From: Prevotellaceae bacterium
Lineage (GTDB): Bacteria > Bacteroidota > Bacteroidia > Bacteroidales > Paludibacteraceae
DNA: 52,205 nucleotides
Assembly: GCA_031271465.1 (NCBI GenBank)
Contig: JAISVR010000026.1
Coordinates: forward strand, 1-52,205
Direction of reading: 5' to 3'
The first letter of the stretch is position 1; each line of letters starts with the position of its first letter. The notes beneath the pieces were generated by a model, which did no database searches, was not told the DNA's origin, and was given only the letters and a program-made list of their open reading frames with translations. Positions 45,025 through 52,016 of the stretch are shown piece after piece. Both the position numbers and the translations under genes were made by a program.

Positions 45025-45112
45025 CCGTCATTGCGGGCTTGACCCGCAATCGCACAAACCTGAATTGATTTGCACTTTGGCGATTGTGGATTAAATCCGC
45101 AATGACGGATAG
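45025..45112. repeat. GTCATTGCGGG hairpin repeat, copy 2 (paired)
   Basis: CCGTCATTGCGGG-CTTGA-CCCGCAATCGC (45025 on) is followed by the inverted half GCGATTGTGGATTAAATCCGCAATGACGG ending about 45111. The whole block lies just after the trpE stop. Confidence 0.75.
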
Positions 45113-45140
45113 TTTTTTACATAAATAATTAAATGAAAAA

Positions 45141-45449
45141 ATGAAAACAATAACAATTCTAAAAAATAAATTTATAAAATGCTTATTGTCGATTTTTTTT
45201 ATTGTTACAGGATTTTTCCTTGCCGTTGGATTAAACATTGTTTTGTATAAAATAATAATTGGCGACCCTTGCCATTGGCACAATGTGGTGGATACAAATT
45301 TTGTTTTCGACTTGTTTTATGAAATATCTTCCAATACAGGTTATCATCCTGAACCGACTTTTTTTAATCTGATTTTTACTCTTTTATTCGGTATTTTATT
45401 GGGTTTATTTTTATCGTATAAAATAGTGTGGAAAAAGAAAAAATCTTGA
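45141..45449 (+). CDS. small two-helix membrane protein (cargo)
   Basis: 102 residues: helices at about 13-37 (LLSIFFIVTGFFLAVGLNIVLY) and 76-96 (FFNLIFTLLFGILLGLFLSY), with a short loop containing DPCHWHN and a Lys-rich tail. AT-rich. It sits between trpE and trpG, bounded by interspersed repeats (45025-45112; CTTGAAAATCATATAAATCAC near 45447). No family recognised. Confidence 0.55.
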   Translation: MKTITILKNKFIKCLLSIFFIVTGFFLAVGLNIVLYKIIIGDPCHWHNVVDTNFVFDLFYEISSNTGYHPEPTFFNLIFTLLFGILLGLFLSYKIVWKKKKS

Positions 45450-45476
45450 AAATCATATAAATCACAGTTCTGACAA

Positions 45477-46091
45477 ATGAAAATTCTAATCATAGACAAT
45501 TACGATTCCTTTACCTACAACATTGTGCATTTGGTAAAGCAACTCGGATACAGCGATGTAGAAGTGCATCGCAACGATAAAATTTCGCTCGAAGAAGTGG
45601 GGCGTTTCGACAAAATAATTCTTTCGCCCGGTCCGGGAGTGCCGAGCGAGGCAGGTATTTTGCTCGATGTAATTAAAAAATATGCACCTGCAAAATCCAT
45701 TCTCGGCGTATGTTTGGGCGAACAGGCAATCGGCGAGGCGTTTGGTGCGCAATTGATAAATCTGCCTGATGTGTATCACGGCGTAAGCAGCGAAATCAGC
45801 ATCGTTGCCGACGATTATATTTTTGATGGTTTGGGTGGCGATGGCAGAAACGCAACGCATTGCGTCTCTACGGAGATAACCGTTGGTCGTTACCACTCGT
45901 GGGCAGTGTCTGATGAAAATCTGCCCGATTGCCTGGAAATAACCGCCGTCGACGAAAACGGAATGATTATGGCGCTTCGCCACCGCGAATACGATGTGCG
46001 CGGCGTACAGTTCCATCCCGAATCGGTGCTTACGCCAAAAGGGGAGGAGATGATAAAGAAATGGTTGTCTGAATCAGAATTTGCAGGATAA
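45477..46091 (+). CDS. trpG: anthranilate synthase component II (glutamine amidotransferase)
   Basis: 204 residues. Class I amidotransferase triad: Cys79 (GVCLGEQ), His180 and Glu182 (VQFHPES). Supplies ammonia to TrpE. Residues 121-132 (GDGRNATHCVST) are an extra loop before VGRYHSW, encoded by a REP palindrome. The last residues SESEFAG come from the GTCTGAATCA repeat that begins at 46066, so the original C-terminus was replaced. Confidence 0.95.
   Translation: MKILIIDNYDSFTYNIVHLVKQLGYSDVEVHRNDKISLEEVGRFDKIILSPGPGVPSEAGILLDVIKKYAPAKSILGVCLGEQAIGEAFGAQLINLPDVYHGVSSEISIVADDYIFDGLGGDGRNATHCVSTEITVGRYHSWAVSDENLPDCLEITAVDENGMIMALRHREYDVRGVQFHPESVLTPKGEEMIKKWLSESEFAG
45844..45873. repeat. in-frame REP palindrome inside trpG
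   Basis: AGAAACGCAA (45846-45855) pairs with TTGCGTCTCT (45860-45869) with one mismatch, followed by ACGG. The 3' arm TTGCGTCTCTACGG equals that of the copy at 50329-50358. Confidence 0.75.
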
Positions 46092-46420
46092 AGAATTAAC
46101 ACAATAACAACAATTATGATTAAAGACGAATTAACATACAAAATTATCGGTTGTGCAATGAAAGTTCACAATACGCTTGGTAATGGTTTTCAAGAACTTA
46201 TTTATCAGCGTAGTCTTGCAATAGAATTGAAAAAAGCGGGTTTGAGTTTTGAAAGAGAAAAAAAGCACTCGATTTATTATGAGGATTTTGAGGTTGGTAC
46301 TCGCAGAGCCGATTTTGTAGTGGAAAACAAAAAAAACAACAGGAATTTTCAGAATTAGAGAGTGTTCAAAATTATTTTTATTTTATTAATTCTAACAGTC
46401 AGTAAATGTTGATTCAGACA
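46066..46420. mobile_element. insertion between trpG and trpD flanked by GTCTGAATCA inverted repeats
   Basis: TGTCTGAATCA (46066-46076) and TGATTCAGACA (46410-46420) are exact inverted repeats. The left arm is inside the end of trpG, the right arm 2 bp before trpD. The interior holds a truncated GxxExxY gene. Termini resemble those of 1520-2957 and 50168-50251. Confidence 0.6.
46116..46358 (+). pseudogene. truncated GxxExxY (PDDEXK_3) protein
   Basis: 80 residues: YKIIGCAMKVHNTLGNGFQELIYQRSL carries the GxxExxY motif, and RRADFVVENK the first acidic nuclease residue. The following E-x-K strand and the C-terminal 45 or so residues of the usual ~125 are missing; the frame runs into NNRNFQN and stops. 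Likely inactive. Confidence 0.75.
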
Positions 46421-46422
46421 AT

Positions 46423-47418
46423 ATGAAACACATCCTAACCAAAATGTTCGACTATGAAAGTCTTAGTCGGGCAGAAGCAGCCGAAGTGCTTACCAAGATT
46501 GCCAACGGCGAGTACAACACCGAACAAATTGCTTCGTTTATAACCGTTTATCTTATGCGTCCTATCACGATGGAAGAACTGATGGGTTTTCGTGAAGCAT
46601 TGCTCGAAATGGCGTTGCCTGTCGATTTGAGCGAATTTAATCCGATTGACATTGTCGGAACGGGTGGCGACGGGAAAAACACTTTCAATATCTCTACGCT
46701 GAGCTGTTTTGTACTTGCCGGCGCAGGTTTCAAGGTGGCAAAACACGGCAACTACGGTGCAACTTCTGTGAGCGGCGCATCGAATGTGCTCGAATATTAC
46801 GGTGCGAAATTCACAACCGATATTTCTAACATCAAAGCAGCAGTAGATAAAACAGGCTTTGCATTTTTGCATGCACCGCTGTTCAACCCGGCAATGAAAA
46901 CCGTTGCGCCAATCCGAAAAGCCTTAGGCGTGCGTACCTTTTTCAATGTGATGGGTCCGTTAATCAGCCCCGTAAAGCCTCGTTATCAGGTGCTTGGCGT
47001 GTACAGTCTCACCATGTTGCGGCTCTACAACTACATCAGTCAGCAGTTGGGCATGAACTATACACTCGTGCACAGCCTCGACGGTTACGACGAAATATCG
47101 CTCACTACCGATGCAAAAATTATCAGCAACACGCGCGAAGAAGTGCTTTCGCCTGCCGCAATGGGTTTTCGCACTTTTCAACAGGAAGAACTCTCGGGAG
47201 GAAACACCATAGAAGATGCCGCAAAAATCTTTATAAATGTGCTCGACAATCGTGCTACCGAAGCGCAAAAATCCGTTGTAATTATCAATTCCGCTTTTGC
47301 AATACAAACCATTTGTCCCGATTATAGCCTGGACGAATGTAAAGCAATCGCTATCGAATCGATAGACTCGGGCAATGCGAAAAAAGCCTTCGAAAATTGG
47401 TTGAAAGTGAGTGTGTAA
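46423..47418 (+). CDS. trpD: anthranilate phosphoribosyltransferase
   Basis: 331 residues. PRPP-binding loop IVGTGGDGKNTFNIS (about 77-91), KHGNYGATSVSGASNVLE, and FFNVMGPLISP motifs. Joins anthranilate to PRPP. Last trp gene here: trpC, trpF and trpA do not follow. Confidence 0.96.
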   Translation: MKHILTKMFDYESLSRAEAAEVLTKIANGEYNTEQIASFITVYLMRPITMEELMGFREALLEMALPVDLSEFNPIDIVGTGGDGKNTFNISTLSCFVLAGAGFKVAKHGNYGATSVSGASNVLEYYGAKFTTDISNIKAAVDKTGFAFLHAPLFNPAMKTVAPIRKALGVRTFFNVMGPLISPVKPRYQVLGVYSLTMLRLYNYISQQLGMNYTLVHSLDGYDEISLTTDAKIISNTREEVLSPAAMGFRTFQQEELSGGNTIEDAAKIFINVLDNRATEAQKSVVIINSAFAIQTICPDYSLDECKAIAIESIDSGNAKKAFENWLKVSV

Positions 47419-47525
47419 TTCGAGCTGCGTTGTAAACAAGTGTCGGCATTTTCATTTTAATAGAAAGAAATTATTCAATTTTTCGCAACAAATTTGTAAA
47501 ATTTGGGGGCTAACTTTGCTTCGGA

Positions 47526-47690
47526 ATTATTCCGTTGAGGCTTGCTTCGTCATTACTTCTCTTCGGTCATAACCGTCATTGCGAGGAACGAAGCAATCTT
47601 GGAAGTCCTATTGTATCCTGAGATTGCTTCGTCGTTCCTCCTCGTAATGACGGATAATGGTTGCTTTGCAAGCCTCAACGGGATAATACC
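47526..47690. repeat. nested inverted repeats after trpD
   Basis: Outer arms TTCCGTTGAGGCTTGC (near 47530-47545) and GCAAGCCTCAACGGGATAA (47668-47686). Inside them are two inverted copies of the CATTGCGAGGAACGAAGCAATCT repeat (47576-47660). No gene in 47419-47705. Confidence 0.7.
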
Positions 47691-47705
47691 GTAAATTATT
47701 TAATT

Positions 47706-48923
47706 ATGAAAAATCCCCTTACATTAGCAGTTTTGTGCATTGGCATTCCGGGTATAATGGCATGTTCCAATAAAAAAGAAACAGTCCGCACAGCAACCGT
47801 ACAGTCGCAAATCATTACAGTTGCCGGAACTGAAACACCCATCTACATAGGCGGTTACGGCTCGTCGATGGCATACAGCGAAAAAGACAGTTGTTTTTAT
47901 TTGCTCACAGACAGGGGTCCTAATGTAGAAGGTGCAACATCCGAAAGCAAAGTATTTCCGATACCGCGCTACATTCCGCATATAGGGAAATTCCGCTTGC
48001 AAGACAGCGTATTGGTATTAATCGAAAAAATAGAATTGAAAGAAGCGAACGCTACGCCTTTTTCGGGTATTCCAAACAGCAAAGGCGATGGTGCTACCAA
48101 CGAAACCGCCTATAACCTGCAAGGCGAAATCATTGCAAACACCGACAGGCGGGGCATCGACCCCGAAGGGTTGGCATTGGCTCCCGACGGTTCGTTTTGG
48201 ATTTCGGACGAATATGCGCCCTATATCCTGCATTTCGATTCAAAAGGATTGCTGATAGAAGAATTCAGCCCCTTCAACGGCGTGTTGCCTGCACACTACG
48301 CCACGCGCCGACCCAATAGGGGAATGGAAGGGCTGACAATAAGTAAAGACGGCAACACTCTTTACGGAATCATGCAGTCGCCGCTTTACTATCCCGATAA
48401 ATCTACCAAAGATAAATCGCAGATTCTGCGTATTGTAAGTATTGATATTGCTACCCGCAAAGTGAGCGAATATCTGTATCGATTAGAAAATCCGGACATG
48501 GCGGTAAGCGAAATCATAGCGTTAAACAATAGCGAATTTCTTGTATTGGAACGCGACGGCGATTTTCCGCAACATGGAAAAGGTTTTAAAAAGATATTCA
48601 AAATAAATCTTTCCAAAGCCACCAATGTTGCCGGAGATAGCAGTTATTTTGAAACAATGACCGCCGGCGAACTAAGCAAAACGAATATTCGTTTGGTCGA
48701 AAAACAACTGTATGTAGATATACTTGCCGCCATACCTCATTATCCGCACGATAAACCGGAAGGAATAGCTTTGATAACCGCTAAAAAAGGAGCAGTGTTG
48801 TACATTGTAAACGACGATGATTTTGCTATTAATGCCCCTGCAGTACCCGATGGAACTATCGTGCCTAAACAAACAGCCGGCGGACAGAGAGATACAAATA
48901 GAATGTACTTCGTATTTAAATAA
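47706..48923 (+). CDS. esterase-like phytase-family lipoprotein
   Basis: 405 residues with a lipobox GIMAC near residue 20. The phytase-like beta-propeller family (PF13449 type) is indicated by YLLTDRGPNVEG, RRGIDPEGLALAPDGSFWISDEYAPYILHFD, RGMEGLTISKDGNTLYGIMQS and KPEGIALI. Probably an outer-membrane phosphoesterase; the substrate is unproven. Start at ATG 47706, matching the signal peptide. Confidence 0.85.
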   Translation: MKNPLTLAVLCIGIPGIMACSNKKETVRTATVQSQIITVAGTETPIYIGGYGSSMAYSEKDSCFYLLTDRGPNVEGATSESKVFPIPRYIPHIGKFRLQDSVLVLIEKIELKEANATPFSGIPNSKGDGATNETAYNLQGEIIANTDRRGIDPEGLALAPDGSFWISDEYAPYILHFDSKGLLIEEFSPFNGVLPAHYATRRPNRGMEGLTISKDGNTLYGIMQSPLYYPDKSTKDKSQILRIVSIDIATRKVSEYLYRLENPDMAVSEIIALNNSEFLVLERDGDFPQHGKGFKKIFKINLSKATNVAGDSSYFETMTAGELSKTNIRLVEKQLYVDILAAIPHYPHDKPEGIALITAKKGAVLYIVNDDDFAINAPAVPDGTIVPKQTAGGQRDTNRMYFVFK

Positions 48924-48944
48924 CCCTTCGCCTTTCTGAGTACT

Positions 48945-49240
48945 ATTAACCCCTCCGCTTCGCTCGTCCCTTTTATTTTAACCCGGGTATTTTAACCCCT
49001 CCGCTTCGCTCGTCCCCTGTTGATGTTTAACCCCTCCCCCCTTCGGGGTACTCCCCGTTATAAAAAGGGGAGAGTTTAATACAAACTGACCTGTTGTACA
49101 ATTACAATGCTTGTGCAACACTGTCCCCTTTTTTAAAGGGGACGAGCGAAGCGGAGGGGTTAAAGTAAAAGGTACAAGCGAAGCGGAGGGGTTAATATAA
49201 TATTAGGGAGTACCCCGAAGAGGGAAGGGGTTAAACATCA
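48945..49240. repeat. composite interspersed repeat, copy 2
   Basis: TAACCCCTCCGCTTCGCTCGTC arms repeated at about 48949 and 48991, the CTGTTGTACAA-x2-ACAATGCTTGTGCAACA module at about 49090-49117, then inverted arms GACGAGCGAAGCGGAGGGGTTA. Same build as 17962-18180. Confidence 0.75.
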
Positions 49241-49387
49241 ACAAAAAATCACCACATTTTTTGCGGAGAATAACTGCTTTATTCTCCGCAGAGCAAAGCT
49301 TTAAACACTCTTAAAGCTGTTAAGTATTTAAAACTTAACAGCTTTATTGTTGAAAAACAGGCATCTTGTGTAAAAAGAGTCGCATTC

Positions 49388-49619
49388 GACTCTTTTAGAA
49401 TAAACTTTTATGTGAAAAGACTCAAATTAGACTCTAAAAGCATATTATTTTACTCTAAAAGAGTATAAATCGATTCTAAAAGAGTATTCATTGATTCTTT
49501 TAGAGTATTTGTCGATTCTTTTAGAGTGTTCATTGATTCTTTTAGAGTATAATTCAACTCTTTTAGGCTGTAATTTAACTCTTTTAAAGTATAAATCAAC
49601 TCTTTAAGAGTATTCGTTC
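49388..49619. repeat. 21-bp tandem array (ACTCTTTTAGAGT type)
   Basis: Eleven consecutive 21-bp units from 49388, for example GATTCTTTTAGAGTATTTGTC and GATTCTTTTAGAGTGTTCATT. Each has the palindromic core CTCT-(TTTA or AAAA)-GAG; some units are in flipped orientation (TCTAAAAGAG), others TCTTTTAGAG. On the minus strand the frame reads as NTLKES-type seven-residue repeats, but it has no start. Followed within 15 bp by a GTCATTGCGGG hairpin, as at 20.5 kb. Confidence 0.85.
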
Positions 49620-49631
49620 GGGGTTATGTTT

Positions 49632-49660
49632 CCGTCATTGCGGGCTTGACCCTCAATTGC
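49632..49660. repeat. GTCATTGCGGG hairpin repeat, copy 3
   Basis: CCGTCATTGCGGGCTTGACC followed by CTCAATTG; one stem position is changed relative to the other copies. Confidence 0.65.
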
Positions 49661-49677
49661 CTGATAACTGTCCGTCA

Positions 49678-50136
49678 TTACTTTTTTACAGGACGGGTAG
49701 CAAATCGAACCTTTAAATCCTCGTAAATAGCCTTAGCCCCGGGAATTCCCTGTTGAGCTGCCTGTTTCACGGCATTGTAGAACACAAGCGACTGGTTGTA
49801 CGCCTCGCTGCCCGAAATCATCACCGTGTCGTCAATACCTTGCAGAAGTTGCTGCAGCGAAAGTTCCAGCACTCGCAAACCGGTAGTATCCTTCATATCG
49901 ATGCCAAACATGTCCATATCCAAAAACGAAGGACAAAACTGCGGGTTTGCCACCGCGTAGTCGTACGCCTTCTCGCCAAAGGCAAGGCTTTTATCGCCCA
50001 GCTTAAGGCGCAGGTGCCGTTCTTCGGGCGTAAGGTTAAACAAATAAGGTTTAAGCAGCGCGGCTGCCTCGTCCATTTTCTTTTGCACATCTGCCAGCAC
50101 TTCGGCAGGAATGGCTTCACTGTGTTTGTTTTCCAT
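49678..50136 (-). CDS. conserved Bacteroidota hypothetical protein
   Basis: 152 residues from the ATG at 50136 (ENKHSEAIPAEVLADVQKKMDEAA), all-helical in appearance. Segments NLTPEERHLRLKLGDKSLAFGEKAYDYA and PGAKAIYEDLKVRF look family-conserved. I know it only as an uncharacterised family that, like the 20632 gene, occurs next to repeats. The upstream start at 50220 lies in a repeat and is rejected. Confidence 0.65.
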   Translation of the reverse strand: MENKHSEAIPAEVLADVQKKMDEAAALLKPYLFNLTPEERHLRLKLGDKSLAFGEKAYDYAVANPQFCPSFLDMDMFGIDMKDTTGLRVLELSLQQLLQGIDDTVMISGSEAYNQSLVFYNAVKQAAQQGIPGAKAIYEDLKVRFATRPVKK

Positions 50137-50167
50137 GGTTTGTAAAAAATTTAAATTATTAATAATG

Positions 50168-50251
50168 GTCTGAACCGCGATTGTCAGGATTTTAGGATTA
50201 TCAAGATAAAATCCTGACAATCTTTTAAGCCTGTAAATCTTGATTCAGACA
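50168..50251. repeat. empty GTCTGAA-terminated element
   Basis: Ends GTCTGAAC (50168) and TTCAGAC (50244-50250) with an internal perfect 15-bp hairpin, 50179-50193 pairing with 50208-50222 (GATTGTCAGGATTTT). The same termini bracket genes at 1520-2957 and 46066-46420. Confidence 0.65.
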
Positions 50252-50284
50252 AATGATTACTGCATTGTTAGACCGTTAGACCTG

Positions 50285-50512
50285 TCAGCTTTCTAAAACC
50301 TGACAAGTCTCGCACATCGGATACACATGTAGAGACGCAATACATTGCGTCTCTACGGCTGCCCTGCAATTTACCAGCTCATTTTTGCAGTGCAGCAGTT
50401 CGGCATCGGTTGTATAGGCATCGGTAAAATCAATTAATCGATTTGTCAGGTCAATATCTGTAACCGGTACGCCGGCAATAGGGCGTTTTTTCCCCTTGTC
50501 GTGCTCAATAAA
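50285..50512 (-). pseudogene. 5'-truncated gene remnant extended through a REP copy
   Basis: On the minus strand a frame without a start codon reads GKKRPIAGVPVTDIDLTNRL, then FTDAYTTDAELLHCKNELVNC, and then runs straight through the REP palindrome (VETQCIASL) to a stop at 50285-50287. The first part looks like true protein sequence. The parent family is not recognised. The rest of 50137-50662 holds repeats only. Confidence 0.4.
50329..50358. repeat. GTAG-headed REP palindrome
   Basis: GTAGAGACGCAAT (50329-50341) and ATTGCGTCTCTAC (50344-50356) pair perfectly over 13 bp with a 2-nt centre; CGG-type tail to 50358. Confidence 0.85.
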
Positions 50513-50662
50513 TCAAAATGCTCCGTCCAATCGAATTTGCAATTCGATTACTGCGAATATTAAAATTTAAATACGGCTATTCTTATTCATTATTTTGTAT
50601 TATTTCGCATTAAAAATGCTTGCGTTCGCGACTTCGGAATTACAAATCCCGAAGGACGGGTA

Positions 50663-51226
50663 TTAATTTTTTAATATAATTTTTTTTTCTGCAATTCCAT
50701 TATCATACAAAACAATATAAATCCCTGTTTCGGGTTTTCCCGGCAACTTTACGCCCATCGTGTTAAAAAATGCCACCGGATTTTGTACAGCATCTGCCGA
50801 AATTGTTTCGTCAGAGGTTGTACTGCCGTTACTGTAAACATAAATACCATTGAAAACCTGCGTATTGTCGTTGCTGATAAATAAGGAAATGCCAAAAGTC
50901 TCACCTGCCGAAAAGCTGGCAAGCATATCTCCCGACACGGAAGTTATTGTACCCTCAATGTAATACCCTGACGGATAATCGCCCATAGTTGCTCCGTCGC
51001 TATTATCTATGGGTGTCCATGTCAGATTTTCTATCGTCATGTCGCCTATTACTGTTATTGGTCCCATTGTTATTTTCCAAGTTACTCCCTCGGCAGAAAC
51101 GGTGTATGTGTCCGTAAGAGGACCCGATTGATATGTCCAAGTACCATAAAAGGCTTCTTGATTGGCAAATGCCGTTGCCCACGCGCCCATAAGGGCAATG
51201 ACTGTTGTAAAAATAATTTTCTTCAT
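50663..51226 (-). CDS. secreted protein with T9SS-like C-terminal tail
   Basis: 187 residues: signal peptide (KKIIFTTVIALMGAWATAFA), a lipocalin-like beta body (FYGTWTYQSGPLTDTYTVS), and a C-terminal module NPVAFFNTMGVKLPGKPETGIYIVLYDNGIAEKKI. The tail follows the layout of T9SS sorting domains (NxxG, xGIYIVxxxxG, Lys-rich end). The truncated gene at 52017 has a near-identical tail. Cargo function unknown. Confidence 0.65.
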   Translation of the reverse strand: MKKIIFTTVIALMGAWATAFANQEAFYGTWTYQSGPLTDTYTVSAEGVTWKITMGPITVIGDMTIENLTWTPIDNSDGATMGDYPSGYYIEGTITSVSGDMLASFSAGETFGISLFISNDNTQVFNGIYVYSNGSTTSDETISADAVQNPVAFFNTMGVKLPGKPETGIYIVLYDNGIAEKKIILKN

Positions 51227-51269
51227 AATTAAAATGTTTAGAAATTAATAAATAATTTGGGAATTATCC

Positions 51270-51345
51270 CGTTTTTCGTCTTTGCGAGCGGTAGCAAAAC
51301 CATCTGTTTTGTGGATTGCTTCGTTCCTCGCAATGACGCGATTCG
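51270..51345. repeat. degenerate CATTGCGAG/GCAATC inverted pair
   Basis: TTTGCGAGCGGTAGCAAAACCATCT is followed by GGATTGCTTCGTTCCTCGCAATGACG in inverse orientation. Confidence 0.6.
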
Positions 51346-51357
51346 CCTGTATTTCAA

Positions 51358-51383
51358 GGGTCAAAAATATTTGACCCCTACGG
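51358..51383. repeat. GTAG-headed REP palindrome at the end of a T9SS cargo gene
   Basis: Stem GGGTCAAA (51358-51365) and TTTGACCC (51370-51377), loop AATA, then CTACGG. It differs from the RAYT-internal copy by one stem pair, G-C changed to A-T on both sides. The stop codon of the minus-strand gene is the TAG of GTAG. Confidence 0.85.
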
Positions 51384-52004
51384 TACAATTACCTTTCTCG
51401 CCTCACTGCCTACGCGCACGATATATACGCCTGCTGCCGGTACGGCGTAACTGCCTGCGCCTGCGCCCTGAGCTACGATTTGACCGCTGATATTATACAC
51501 CTGCACGGTTTCGGTGGTACCTGATACGGTAATTTGCTTTGGCTGGGTGCTGAGGGTAAATGTATCGAAGGTGGGTTGTGAGAGAGAAGTAGTTCCCTCT
51601 TTTTCTAATTTAAACTCTGCCCTTGTTGTTATATTCGTTGCAGGTAAGCCGTAAGCAAAACCGATTGTAAATACTAAAGAATCGCCTTTAATATAGCCAT
51701 TTTCTAAATGACAATATATATTATTAACTGCGTCTATTGGTATTGTTGCATAAGTTGCTCTTGTTATAGGACGAGAGCCATCAGGCTGCTCATCTCCCAC
51801 AACAATTTCATCTATTACAATGTCTTCATCTATCATAATTACATAATTCGCAGGATTATCATCTACTACATTCACAACAATAACGCGTGGATTTGTCCAA
51901 ATATTTCCAACAGGATTATCCCTAATTGTTCCCTGATACTGATTTGCTGCTTTTGCAGACACAGTACAGACAAGTATCACTAAAATTAAAATTATCTTTT
52001 TCAT
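51378..52004 (-). CDS. secreted protein with type A T9SS sorting domain
   Basis: 208 residues: signal peptide (KKIILILVILVCTVSAKA), a beta-rich body, and a classical C-terminal domain: VQVYNISGQIVAQGAGAGSY, then PAAGVYIVRVGSEARKVIVP. This directs export through the type IX secretion system and surface attachment. Its stop codon is formed by the REP palindrome at 51358-51383, so the natural end may have been slightly altered. Confidence 0.75.
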   Translation of the reverse strand: MKKIILILVILVCTVSAKAANQYQGTIRDNPVGNIWTNPRVIVVNVVDDNPANYVIMIDEDIVIDEIVVGDEQPDGSRPITRATYATIPIDAVNNIYCHLENGYIKGDSLVFTIGFAYGLPATNITTRAEFKLEKEGTTSLSQPTFDTFTLSTQPKQITVSGTTETVQVYNISGQIVAQGAGAGSYAVPAAGVYIVRVGSEARKVIVP

Positions 52005-52016
52005 AATTTTAATTTT

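Noticed and set aside
46116-46358. Functional GxxExxY nuclease-like gene
   Set aside because: The second half with the E-x-K strand is missing, so it is treated as a truncated pseudogene.
49388-49619. Minus-strand NTLKES coiled-coil gene
   Set aside because: A stop codon lies immediately upstream and there is no start; the frame is a by-product of the 21-bp period.
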